A DNA stretch of 64,000 nt from Burkholderiaceae bacterium (GTDB lineage Bacteria; Pseudomonadota; Gammaproteobacteria; Burkholderiales; Burkholderiaceae_F), in the NCBI GenBank assembly GCA_022843955.1, contig JALHMQ010000001.1, forward strand, positions 430,980-494,979. Direction: 5' to 3'. Shown here one piece after another: positions 25,180 to 33,357 of this stretch (position 1 is its first letter; each line of letters starts with the position of its first letter). Below the pieces are notes generated by a model. That model did no database searches. It had not been told where the DNA came from and saw only the letters and a program-made list of their open reading frames with translations. Position numbers and translations under genes: made by a program.

Positions 25180-26805
25180 TTATCTCTTCGCATCCGACAG
25201 CAACAGGTCGGCGGCTTTCTCGCCGAGCATCATCGCGGGTGCGTTCGTATTGGACGAGACGATGCGCGGGAAGATCGACAGATCGACCACCCGCAGGCCC
25301 TGGACGCCGCGCACGCGCAGACGATCGTCGACGACGGCGCCCGCGTCGTGTCCCATGCGGCAGGTGCCCACCGCATGCCACGCGGTCTGGCCGGTCTCCT
25401 TGGCATACGCGATGAGTTCATCGTCGGTGACGATGCCGGCGCCGGGCCGATGCTCGGCAACCGTCACCTTCTGCAGCGACGGACCTGCGGCGATGCGCCG
25501 AATCAGCTTCAGCAGGTCGACCGCGGTTCGGCGGTCCGCTTCGGCAACAAGGTAGTTGGGCTGGATGGTCGGCGGCTGCAGCGGATCACGCGCAACGATG
25601 TGCGTGGCGCCGCGCGACTCGGGATACAGCTTGAAGCCACCGATGGAGAAGCCCGAGTACGGGTCCATGCCCTGGCCGGCGGTGCGCGAATAGCGATCCT
25701 TGCCGCTGTAGTGGTAGATGCGAACCATGACGTCGGGCCGCTCGAGCTCGCCGCGACTGCGTGTGATCGCATGCGCTGTCGACGACGTCCCTGCCATCAG
25801 GCCGCGCCGCGTCAACAAATACTGCAGCCCGGCGCGCCATCGATGCCAGCGACTGCGCATCACGTCGTTGATCGTGATCGGCAGCATGGTCTCGTAGGTG
25901 CAACGCACCTGCAGGTGCTCCACCAGGTTGCGGCCGACCTCCGCGCTGTGCAGGACCACCGGTATGCCCAGCGCCTGCAATCTCTGGCCGTCGCCGACGC
26001 CTGACAGCTCAAGCAACTGCGGCGAAGCGATCGTGCCGCAGCAAAGGATCACCTCGCGCGCCGCGAGCGCGCGCTGTGTGACGCCGTCCCGCAGGTACTC
26101 GACGCTGGTAGCACGCTTGCCTTCGAAAACAACACGTGTGGCCACCGCACGCGTCTCGATCGTCAGGTTGGGACGTTTGCTTGCCGTACGCAGGTAGGCC
26201 GTCGCCGCGCTCCACCGACGGCCCCGATACGCGCTCTGCTCCAGGTAACGCACGCCTTCGTAAGAGACGGCGTTGTAATCGCTCGTTGGCGCTATGCCGA
26301 CGTTCGTACAGGCCTCGACGAAAGCGTCCGACAGCGGATCGGTACCGCTCAGTCGGCGGTCGGTGACCTGCACCGGTCCGGTCTTGCCGCGTGTTGGCAA
26401 GGTGGACGTCGGCACCGACTCCATGCGATGAAAGTAAGCCGCCAGATCCGCGTGACCCCATCCGACGCAGCCGTCGTCGCGCAGCCCGTCGAACTCCAGC
26501 GGATCACCCCAGACGTACGCCATGCCGTTGATCGAACTGGAGCCGCCCAGTACCTTGCCGCGTGGCCAGTAGATGCGCTGACCACACAGGCCCGACTGCG
26601 GCTCGGTCTGGTACTTCCAGACATAGCGTTCATCGTTGAGCAGCTTGCCGACGCCGAGCGGCACATGGATCCACGGATTGCGATCGGGCCCACCCGCTTC
26701 GAGCAGCAACACCGTATGGCGGCCGGACTCGCTCAGCCGATTCGCCAGCGCCGCGCCGGCCGAGCCGGCACCGACGATGATGAAGTCAACCGCGGCGTTG
26801 CTCAT
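25180..26805 (-). CDS. GMC-family FAD-dependent oxidoreductase (choline dehydrogenase-like)
   Basis: 541 residues. The FAD site is DFIIVGAGSAGAALANRLSE at the N-terminus, with GGSSSINGMAYVWGD as the GMC signature 1 and 'GTIASPQLLELSGVG' as signature 2. The C-terminal active-site histidine is in AWHAVGTCRMG and an Asn in SSNTNAPAMM. Such enzymes oxidise primary alcohols to aldehydes. The ThDP-dependent enzyme immediately upstream (55 bp) and the CMD-like gene downstream indicate a shared degradative pathway. Confidence 0.92.
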   Translation of the reverse strand: MSNAAVDFIIVGAGSAGAALANRLSESGRHTVLLLEAGGPDRNPWIHVPLGVGKLLNDERYVWKYQTEPQSGLCGQRIYWPRGKVLGGSSSINGMAYVWGDPLEFDGLRDDGCVGWGHADLAAYFHRMESVPTSTLPTRGKTGPVQVTDRRLSGTDPLSDAFVEACTNVGIAPTSDYNAVSYEGVRYLEQSAYRGRRWSAATAYLRTASKRPNLTIETRAVATRVVFEGKRATSVEYLRDGVTQRALAAREVILCCGTIASPQLLELSGVGDGQRLQALGIPVVLHSAEVGRNLVEHLQVRCTYETMLPITINDVMRSRWHRWRAGLQYLLTRRGLMAGTSSTAHAITRSRGELERPDVMVRIYHYSGKDRYSRTAGQGMDPYSGFSIGGFKLYPESRGATHIVARDPLQPPTIQPNYLVAEADRRTAVDLLKLIRRIAAGPSLQKVTVAEHRPGAGIVTDDELIAYAKETGQTAWHAVGTCRMGHDAGAVVDDRLRVRGVQGLRVVDLSIFPRIVSSNTNAPAMMLGEKAADLLLSDAKR

Positions 26806-26860
26806 TTGCGATGCTGAGCCGCTGATCTACATCACGATCCACTTCGCTCAGCAGCATCAT

Positions 26861-28558
26861 TCACTTGGCCGCTTTGTCGCGATGCTTGAAGGAATCGCGC
26901 CGGAAGCTGTACAGCGCACTGGGATCGACGTGGATATCGACGATCGCCGGTTTGCCGCAGCTCACCGCGGCGCTGACGATCGGGCCGATGTCCTCTGCCC
27001 GGTCGACCCGAAAGCCGCGTGCGCCGTACAGCTCGGCCAGCTTGTCGTACGGCGGATTGGGCACGTCGGCGCCGATGTATCGACCATCGAAGAAGTCGCG
27101 CTGATAGGCCTTCTCTGCACCCCAGCAACCGTTGTTCATGACGATGCACACCGTATTGATGCCATGGGCGACCGCGGTGCCGATCTCGCTCACCGTCATG
27201 CCGAAGCCGCCGTCGCCCATCAGGCTGACCACGGTGCGATCCGGACAAGCCAGCTTCACGCCCAGCCCCGCCGCATAAGAGAAGCCGACCAGACCGAAGT
27301 CGAGCGGCGTGAACAGCGCCGGCGGCTGCCGATAGAGCATCTGATCGGTCGCCTGCAGGCACAAGGTGCCCGCATCCATGGTGAACATCGCATCGCGTGG
27401 CAGGGCGGCACGCAGCGCGCCGTACAGCGCCGCCGGCTGGATCGGATGACCCGGACGGGCAGCCACCTCGTTGCGCTCGGCCAGCAGCGCGGCGCGCTTG
27501 ACGCCGAAGTCGCGTGCCCACTCGACCGCGCCGACCGCGGCTCGATGGCCGTCCAACGCATGCGTCAGGGCGACCGCAATCTGACCGGCATCGCCCTCGA
27601 TGCCCAGCTCGACCGGAAAAAAGCGCCCCACGGCGGATGCATCCGCATCGACCTGGATGATGCGGGCCGTCCGACTCAGGTTGTCGTAGTTGTAGAAAGT
27701 CGTGTTGAAGCCGAGCCGCGTGCCGATGGCGAGGATGACGTCGGCTTCCCGAGCGAGCGCGGAGGCGACCACATTGCCGCGTGGACCGACCTGGCCGGCG
27801 TACAGCGGATGCTCGCAGGAGATCGCGTCCCCATGACCGGGCGAGAGCGCGACCGGTGCCTGCAGCAACTCGGCCAGCGCCGCCACTTGAGTCGCACAGC
27901 GCCCGTTCTTGACGCCGCCGCCGGCAATGATCAGCGGCCGCGCAGCACCTGCCAGCAGCGTGGCCGCCACTTCGATCAACTGTGCATCGCCGCCCACGCG
28001 CCCCATTGACTGGCGACGGTGAGGGCGGATCGCCTCAGGCATATCCGTCACATCGGCCAGCAGATCACGTGGCAGGTTCAGGGCGACCGGGCCGCGGCGC
28101 GGGGTCAGCGCGGTGCGGAACGCCTCGCGCATCATCTCGGGGATGCGGGCCGTTTGCGTCAGTGTCCAGGTCTTCTTCGTGATCGGTCGAAACAGCGCCT
28201 GCTGGTCGACCTCCTGGAAGGCGTCGCGATACACGTGGGCGGAAGACAGCGAACCGGCCAGTGCGACCACCGGCGAGAAAGCGGCATAGGCCTGCGCCAG
28301 CCCGGTGACGAGGTTGGTCGCGCCGGGACCGTTCTGGCCGGCGATCACCACGCCAGCACCGCCCGACGCACGCGCATAGCCGTCTGCCATATGCGTACCG
28401 GTGCGCTCGTCGCGCACGCCGACGAACTTGATCTCCGGTCGGTCGTACAGCGCATCGAAGACTTCCATGCCAGCCGAGCCGATCAGCGCAAAGACGTGGC
28501 GAACGTCCTCCGCGCGGAGTGCTTCGACGACCGCCTTACCTCCGGACATGACCGGCAT
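26861..28558 (-). CDS. Thiamine diphosphate-dependent enzyme, acetolactate synthase / sulfoacetaldehyde acetyltransferase-like
   Basis: 565 residues from the ATG at 28558. It has the three-domain ThDP fold: N-terminal PYR domain with catalytic Glu51 (VRDERTG), a central domain around 'AARPLIIAGGGVKNG', and a C-terminal PP domain with GDGGFGMT and MNNGCWGAEKAY (Mg/ThDP motif GDG...N). The WGAEK stretch and the following FDGRYIGADV resemble sulfoacetaldehyde acetyltransferase more than acetolactate synthase, but the exact reaction is not established. It is the first gene of a minus-strand operon with GMC oxidoreductase and CMD protein, divergent from a GntR regulator. Confidence 0.88.
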   Translation of the reverse strand: MPVMSGGKAVVEALRAEDVRHVFALIGSAGMEVFDALYDRPEIKFVGVRDERTGTHMADGYARASGGAGVVIAGQNGPGATNLVTGLAQAYAAFSPVVALAGSLSSAHVYRDAFQEVDQQALFRPITKKTWTLTQTARIPEMMREAFRTALTPRRGPVALNLPRDLLADVTDMPEAIRPHRRQSMGRVGGDAQLIEVAATLLAGAARPLIIAGGGVKNGRCATQVAALAELLQAPVALSPGHGDAISCEHPLYAGQVGPRGNVVASALAREADVILAIGTRLGFNTTFYNYDNLSRTARIIQVDADASAVGRFFPVELGIEGDAGQIAVALTHALDGHRAAVGAVEWARDFGVKRAALLAERNEVAARPGHPIQPAALYGALRAALPRDAMFTMDAGTLCLQATDQMLYRQPPALFTPLDFGLVGFSYAAGLGVKLACPDRTVVSLMGDGGFGMTVSEIGTAVAHGINTVCIVMNNGCWGAEKAYQRDFFDGRYIGADVPNPPYDKLAELYGARGFRVDRAEDIGPIVSAAVSCGKPAIVDIHVDPSALYSFRRDSFKHRDKAAK

Positions 28559-28604
28559 GGCTGCTGCTCCTCGACGTCCGCAAGACCGGACGGCTGCTGC
28601 CATA

Positions 28605-28630
28605 TTGCCCGAATGTCGACATTCGGGCAA
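28605..28630. promoter_or_regulatory. Perfect 26 bp palindrome, probable GntR/FCD operator
   Basis: Each arm reads TTGCCCGAATGTC and the two arms meet with no spacer. The centre TGTCGACA matches the y-G-T-M-N-A-C-r core bound by FadR-subfamily GntR regulators. It lies between the divergent starts at 28558 and 28679, where it could control both the ThDP operon and the regulator gene itself. Confidence 0.8.
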
Positions 28631-28678
28631 ACGCCGTAACCGCTCCGCGGCAAAGGCGGGATTAACATCCGCCTCGCC

Positions 28679-29413
28679 ATGGACGCCACCACGATCGGTT
28701 CAGCGCTGACGCGCACCCTGCCCCTGCAACTGGCCGACCGGCTCGCTGCCGCCATCATCGAGGAGCAGATCGCACCCGGCGAACGGCTCAAGGAAGTCGA
28801 TCTCGGGCGCAGTTTCGGTGTGAGCCGAGCCACCGTCCGCGAGGCACTGCGCCTGCTCGAGCAGCGCTGCCTGGTGACCATCGTCCCGCAGCGCGGTGCA
28901 CAGGTCACGAAGCTCGAACGTCGCGAGCTGGAAGATCTGTTCGAGATCCGCGCGGTCCTGCTCGGCCTGGCCTCCAAACGCGTCGCCCGCGTCTACACGC
29001 CGGAGAACGGCGCGGTTCTGACCGCCGGCTTGGCGAAGCTGAAGGCAACGGTGTCAGACGGCACCGCCTACGCGCGCGCCAGCGCCGATCTGGTAGCTGA
29101 CATCGCGCAACTGTCAGGCAATGTTCAACTGGCCGCTTACGTTGCCGACTTCGCGCTTCGCATCGGCCGCTATGCCCGACTTGGCCTGGCCACGCCCGAG
29201 CGCCGCGCCCGCTCGCTCGCGACCTGGGGCCGCCTGGTGCGTGCGATTGCAGCGAGCGACGGCGAGAAGGCTGAGGCGCTCCATCGCCAGTTGTCGACCG
29301 AGAACCTGGTGGCGGCCCTCAGCGAACTCGAGCGTCGCGAGCGCAACGCGCACGCGGCGCACCAGCCCAAGCGGCGCAACCCGACACGACCGGCGCGACC
29401 GAAAACCGCCTAG
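28679..29413 (+). CDS. GntR-family regulator with FCD domain
   Basis: 244 residues. The N-terminal winged helix is 'ERLKEVDLGRSFGVSRATVR' with EALRLLEQRCLV, and the effector domain is an FCD-type helical domain (ELEDLFEIRAVLLGLASK). The effector domain's usual histidine metal ligands are poorly preserved: the place of the D-x-x-F-H motif reads 'ASADLVADIAQLSGN'. The basic tail (KRRNPTRPARPKTA) is an extra. It is divergent from the ThDP-GMC-CMD operon, whose shared intergenic palindrome fits a FadR-type operator. The effector is probably a carboxylate or related intermediate. Confidence 0.9.
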   Translation: MDATTIGSALTRTLPLQLADRLAAAIIEEQIAPGERLKEVDLGRSFGVSRATVREALRLLEQRCLVTIVPQRGAQVTKLERRELEDLFEIRAVLLGLASKRVARVYTPENGAVLTAGLAKLKATVSDGTAYARASADLVADIAQLSGNVQLAAYVADFALRIGRYARLGLATPERRARSLATWGRLVRAIAASDGEKAEALHRQLSTENLVAALSELERRERNAHAAHQPKRRNPTRPARPKTA

Positions 29414-29467
29414 CTTGCCCGGCCAGGCGGCGCACCCTCGCGCAGAACACGCCTCGACCGGTCGCCC

Positions 29468-31441
29468 TCAGCCCATCAGCACATTGACGATCGCATTGCC
29501 GATCCCCATCAACGCCGCGCCCGAGATCAGGCCGGCGCAGATCGGCTCCAGGCCCTCGACCCACAGTGCATGGCCCGCGGTGCCCTTCTCGCTGTGGCGA
29601 CGGCCCATCACCCAAAACAGCATCGCCCCGACCCACATGGCGAAGGTTGCTTCCGGCGGCAGGACCACACCGAGGCCAATAGAGACTGCCGACAGGCCGA
29701 ACCGGCCCTTGGTGGCAATGCGCGCCAGCTCGATCGCGGCCGCGCTCACGGCAGCGACGATCATCGACACGATGGCCGAGGTCGGCAAGGCGCCCACGCC
29801 CTTGGCGATGATGTCCGCCACGCCCTTCCATTGCAGCGCCGCCGGGAACGCAAACTGATCGGACACCATCGTCGACGCGTTGCGCACGCCGTTGGCATCG
29901 GCCGGCAGGAACAGCAGGAAGAACAGCGGCACGCAGGCGATGGCGCCGGCGAAGATGCCGATCACGTGGCCGATCGCCTGCTGGCGCGGCTTGCCGCCGA
30001 GCATGTAGCCGGGCTTGATGTCGGACAGCAGGTTGGCCGAGTTCGAGGCGATCTCGGCCGTCATCGCCGCCGGGATCAGGTTGCTGGCCGGGTTGCTGCG
30101 GTCGATCGCACCCATCGTGAACTGGGTGATCTTCGACAGCGAGCCGGTGGGCGTCCACGAGGTCAGCGCCATCGAGTTGGTGCAGATCACCGAAAGCACG
30201 AAGATCAACGGCAGCGAGATGAACGCCAGCAGCCACGGCACGCCGAAGAACGCGTGCGTCACCCAGGCGCCGAGGACGCTGAACAGCGGAATGCCGACCA
30301 CCGAGATCCACAGCGGAAACTCGATGTGCGCGAGCACGTCGGCCCCCTGCTCCTTGCTGCGGCGCTTGAACAGCCCGCGAAAGATCTCGGGGCGGCCGAA
30401 CAGGCTCACCAGCGAGCCGACCACCATCATCGTCACGCCCCACCACAGCGACCACTGGTTGACGATCTCCGAGCGCGAGATCGGCACGGTGGCGCCATCG
30501 GGCCCCACCCGCGCGACGATGTCGCCCGCCTGGATCATGATCGGCGCCAGCACCACGAAGTTGACGAAGGCGCCGAGCAGGCAGCTGGTGGCCACCGCCA
30601 CGCCCATCAGGCCACCCACGCCGAGCATGGCCGCATCCAGCGTCAGCCGCAGGCCGAGCACGCGGATGTCGGTGCCCAGGATGGTGGGGATCCAGCCGCC
30701 GACCTTGGTGGCGGCGGCGTAGTAGTAGCTGTCGAGCCGCTCGTGGAAGGTCCACGGTGCTTTCATTCCCGCCCACTGGTCCATGCGCAGCAGTGAAAAC
30801 TGCACGAGCTTCATCCAGCCGTCGCTGATGACCGCCTGGTACAGGCCGGCGCCCAGGGCGGTGTAACCGAGCAGCCGCGCCTTGAACATGCCGGCCGCGG
30901 CCGCGCCGGTGTACAGCGCATCGAGCACCACGCCGCTGGCACGGCCCTCCGGAAACGGCAGCTGCTCCTCGTTGATGAAGCGCCGCTTCATCGGAAACGC
31001 CAGCAGCACGCCGATGATCGAGACCACGCACATCCAGATGATCATGTGCCACCAGGGAATGATGCGGCCGGTCACCAGCATGTAGGCGGCCAGGCTGGAG
31101 ATCATCGGCGCCACCATGTAGCCGGCCGCGGTGGCGATCGACTGCGTGCAGTTGTTCTCGAGGATGGTGAAGTCCTTGGCCAGCCCGGCACCGGCCATGA
31201 TCCGGTACAGCGCGAACGCCAGGATCACCGAGGTGAGTCCCACGCCGATCGTGATGCCGGTCTTGGCGCCGATGTACATCGCCGTGGCCGCCAGCACGCC
31301 GCCCAGCAGGAAGCCGGTGAGCGCCGAGCGCAGCGTCAGCTGCGGCATGTCGCCGCGGTAGACGTTCTTCAACCACCAGGCATCCTTCTGCGCCCGCGAC
31401 CACGTGCGGATCTCGTCTTCCTGCAGTTGAATCAGTGCCAT
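29468..31441 (-). CDS. OPT/YSL family oligopeptide transporter
   Basis: 657 residues with around 14-16 hydrophobic segments. Family blocks include 'LRSALTGFLLGGVLAATAMY', YIGAKTGITIGVGLTSVIL and 'FPMKRRFINEEQLPFPEG' near the first third. OPT proteins are proton-coupled importers of small peptides or metal-chelate complexes. It is divergent from the D-amino acid dehydrogenase gene with about 255 bp between starts. The combination would fit import and oxidation of D-amino-acid-containing peptides, which is inference. Confidence 0.9.
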   Translation of the reverse strand: MALIQLQEDEIRTWSRAQKDAWWLKNVYRGDMPQLTLRSALTGFLLGGVLAATAMYIGAKTGITIGVGLTSVILAFALYRIMAGAGLAKDFTILENNCTQSIATAAGYMVAPMISSLAAYMLVTGRIIPWWHMIIWMCVVSIIGVLLAFPMKRRFINEEQLPFPEGRASGVVLDALYTGAAAAGMFKARLLGYTALGAGLYQAVISDGWMKLVQFSLLRMDQWAGMKAPWTFHERLDSYYYAAATKVGGWIPTILGTDIRVLGLRLTLDAAMLGVGGLMGVAVATSCLLGAFVNFVVLAPIMIQAGDIVARVGPDGATVPISRSEIVNQWSLWWGVTMMVVGSLVSLFGRPEIFRGLFKRRSKEQGADVLAHIEFPLWISVVGIPLFSVLGAWVTHAFFGVPWLLAFISLPLIFVLSVICTNSMALTSWTPTGSLSKITQFTMGAIDRSNPASNLIPAAMTAEIASNSANLLSDIKPGYMLGGKPRQQAIGHVIGIFAGAIACVPLFFLLFLPADANGVRNASTMVSDQFAFPAALQWKGVADIIAKGVGALPTSAIVSMIVAAVSAAAIELARIATKGRFGLSAVSIGLGVVLPPEATFAMWVGAMLFWVMGRRHSEKGTAGHALWVEGLEPICAGLISGAALMGIGNAIVNVLMG

Positions 31442-31697
31442 GGAGGCGGAGCCCGGTGATCGAAACGGGCGCCATCTTGGCAGAGCAGCGTCGCTGAATC
31501 AGGGTAATTGCTAGTGGCGGCTGCTTTTGATCAAGTTCGCCGTGCCGAGACGCCGCAAGCGATGCTGGCGGTCGTCGCCTCAACACGGCTCGGCACCTTG
31601 ATCCAGGCATCGGCCCGCACATGGCACCATCCGGCTGCCTGACCGCAGCCAGTCCACCGTTGCCGCCCCCGTTGTGCCCCGTCTGACATACAACTCG

Positions 31698-32969
31698 ATG
31701 AAGATCACCATCCTCGGCAGCGGCGTCATCGGCACCACGGCCGCCTACTACCTCGCCCTAGACGGTCACGAGGTCACGGTGGTCGATCGCCAGCCAGGCC
31801 CGGCACGCGAGACGAGCTTTGCCAACGCCGGCGAGATCTCGCCCGGCTACTCGGCGCCGTGGGCCGGTCCGGGCGTGCCGCTAAAGGCGATCAAATGGCT
31901 GCTGATGCACCACAGTCCGCTGGTGATCAAGCCGATGCTCGATGCGGCGATGTGGCGCTGGGGCGCGCAGATGCTGCGCAACTGCACGCAGGCGCGCTAC
32001 CGCATCAACAAGGCGCGCATGCTGCGCCTGGCCGAGTACAGCCGCGACTGCATTAAACAACTGCGCGCCGACACCGGCATCCGCTACGACGAGCGCACCC
32101 AGGGCACGCTGCAGCTGTTCCGCACCCAGCAGCAGCTCGACGCCACCGCCAAGGACATCGAGATCCTGCAGCAGTCAGGCGTGCCGTACCAGGTGCTCGA
32201 CCGCGCCGGCTACCTGCAATACGAGCCGGCGCTGGCGCAGGTGCAACACAAGTTCGTCGGCGCGCTGCGCCTGCCGGGCGATGAAACCGGCGACTGCTTC
32301 CTCTTCACCCATCGCCTGGCCGACCTCGCGCGCGCCCGCGGCGTCACGTTCCGCTTCGGTGTGACCATTGACCGCCTGCACAGCGACGGCCGCCAGATCA
32401 CGCAGGTGGACACCGACCAGGGACCGCTGCATGCCGACCGCTACCTGCTGGCGCTCGGCAGCTATTCCACCGCCGCCCTCGCCCAGGTCGGCCTGGAGAT
32501 TCCGCTCTACCCGGTCAAAGGCTTCTCGATCACCGTGCCGATCACCGACGCCACGCAGGCACCGGAGTCGACCATCATGGACGAGACCTACAAGGTGGCC
32601 GTGACACGGCTGGGCGATCGCATCCGGGTTGGCGGCACCGCGCAGCTGTCCGGCTTCGACCTGCGTCTCGACCCTGGCCGGCGTCGCACGCTGGAGTTCG
32701 TCGTCACCGACCTCTTTCCCCGGGGCGGCGACGTTGCTCGCGCCGAGTTCTGGACGGGTCTTCGGCCGATGACGCCCGACGGCACGCCCATTGTCGGACC
32801 CACCCGCCTGTCCAACCTCTGGCTGGCAACCGGTCACGGCACGCTCGGCTGGACCATGGCCGCCGGCACCGGCCGCCTGCTTGCCGACTGGCTCGCCGGA
32901 CGCACGCCGGACATCGATACCGAGGGCCTCACGATCGCGCGCTACGACCCGCGGCTCGGCGCCGCCTGA
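31698..32969 (+). CDS. dadA: D-amino acid dehydrogenase
   Basis: 423 residues from the ATG at 31698; an upstream in-frame codon adds 8 residues ahead of the FAD motif and is less likely. The N-terminus [20 protein letters not shown] is the FAD-binding GxGxxG motif, and '[20 protein letters not shown]' is the DadA-specific segment. '[19 protein letters not shown]' and '[18 protein letters not shown]' complete the family pattern. It oxidises D-amino acids (mainly D-alanine) to 2-oxoacids at the membrane and passes electrons to the quinone pool. The length is standard. No alanine racemase gene lies beside it. Confidence 0.93.
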   Translation: MKITILGSGVIGTTAAYYLALDGHEVTVVDRQPGPARETSFANAGEISPGYSAPWAGPGVPLKAIKWLLMHHSPLVIKPMLDAAMWRWGAQMLRNCTQARYRINKARMLRLAEYSRDCIKQLRADTGIRYDERTQGTLQLFRTQQQLDATAKDIEILQQSGVPYQVLDRAGYLQYEPALAQVQHKFVGALRLPGDETGDCFLFTHRLADLARARGVTFRFGVTIDRLHSDGRQITQVDTDQGPLHADRYLLALGSYSTAALAQVGLEIPLYPVKGFSITVPITDATQAPESTIMDETYKVAVTRLGDRIRVGGTAQLSGFDLRLDPGRRRTLEFVVTDLFPRGGDVARAEFWTGLRPMTPDGTPIVGPTRLSNLWLATGHGTLGWTMAAGTGRLLADWLAGRTPDIDTEGLTIARYDPRLGAA

Positions 32970-33097
32970 GGCCGCTGGCGTCTGCCCATGCATGCGGTCA
33001 CGCTCCAGCCACTAAGCTCGCGACAGCGTGTCGCGCGGCGCGCGCCTTCGCCCGGCGCCGCGATCGCCTGCTGCAGCATTGATGACTTGAGGCAGCC

Positions 33098-33331
33098 ATG
33101 ACGCAGATCCTGTGTACCGACTGTGGCCACGTGGGCGAGCCGCGGGCGGGCTATTGCTCGAAGTGCGGCGGCACCACGGTGCTGCCGGCCGATGCGCCGG
33201 CCGCGCGCCGCTTCATCGAGCAGCGGCAGAAGATCGAAGGCGGCGAGGCGAAACCTGCGCCGCTGTCGGTCCGCGCCGAAGCCACCGGCAAGGTGCTCGG
33301 CCGCATTCTCGGCAAGCTGACGCGTCCGTAG
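33098..33331 (+). CDS. Small zinc-ribbon protein
   Basis: 77 residues, with GAGG 9 nt before the ATG. Four cysteines form a zinc ribbon: CTDCGHVG and YCSKCGG. The remaining two-thirds is a linker and a short basic helix. There is no signal peptide or recognised partner domain; such proteins may bind nucleic acid or another protein. It is monocistronic, convergent with phoX. Confidence 0.75.
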   Translation: MTQILCTDCGHVGEPRAGYCSKCGGTTVLPADAPAARRFIEQRQKIEGGEAKPAPLSVRAEATGKVLGRILGKLTRP

Positions 33332-33357
33332 CCGGTGCGCCGGCGCGGCGCGTGAAC

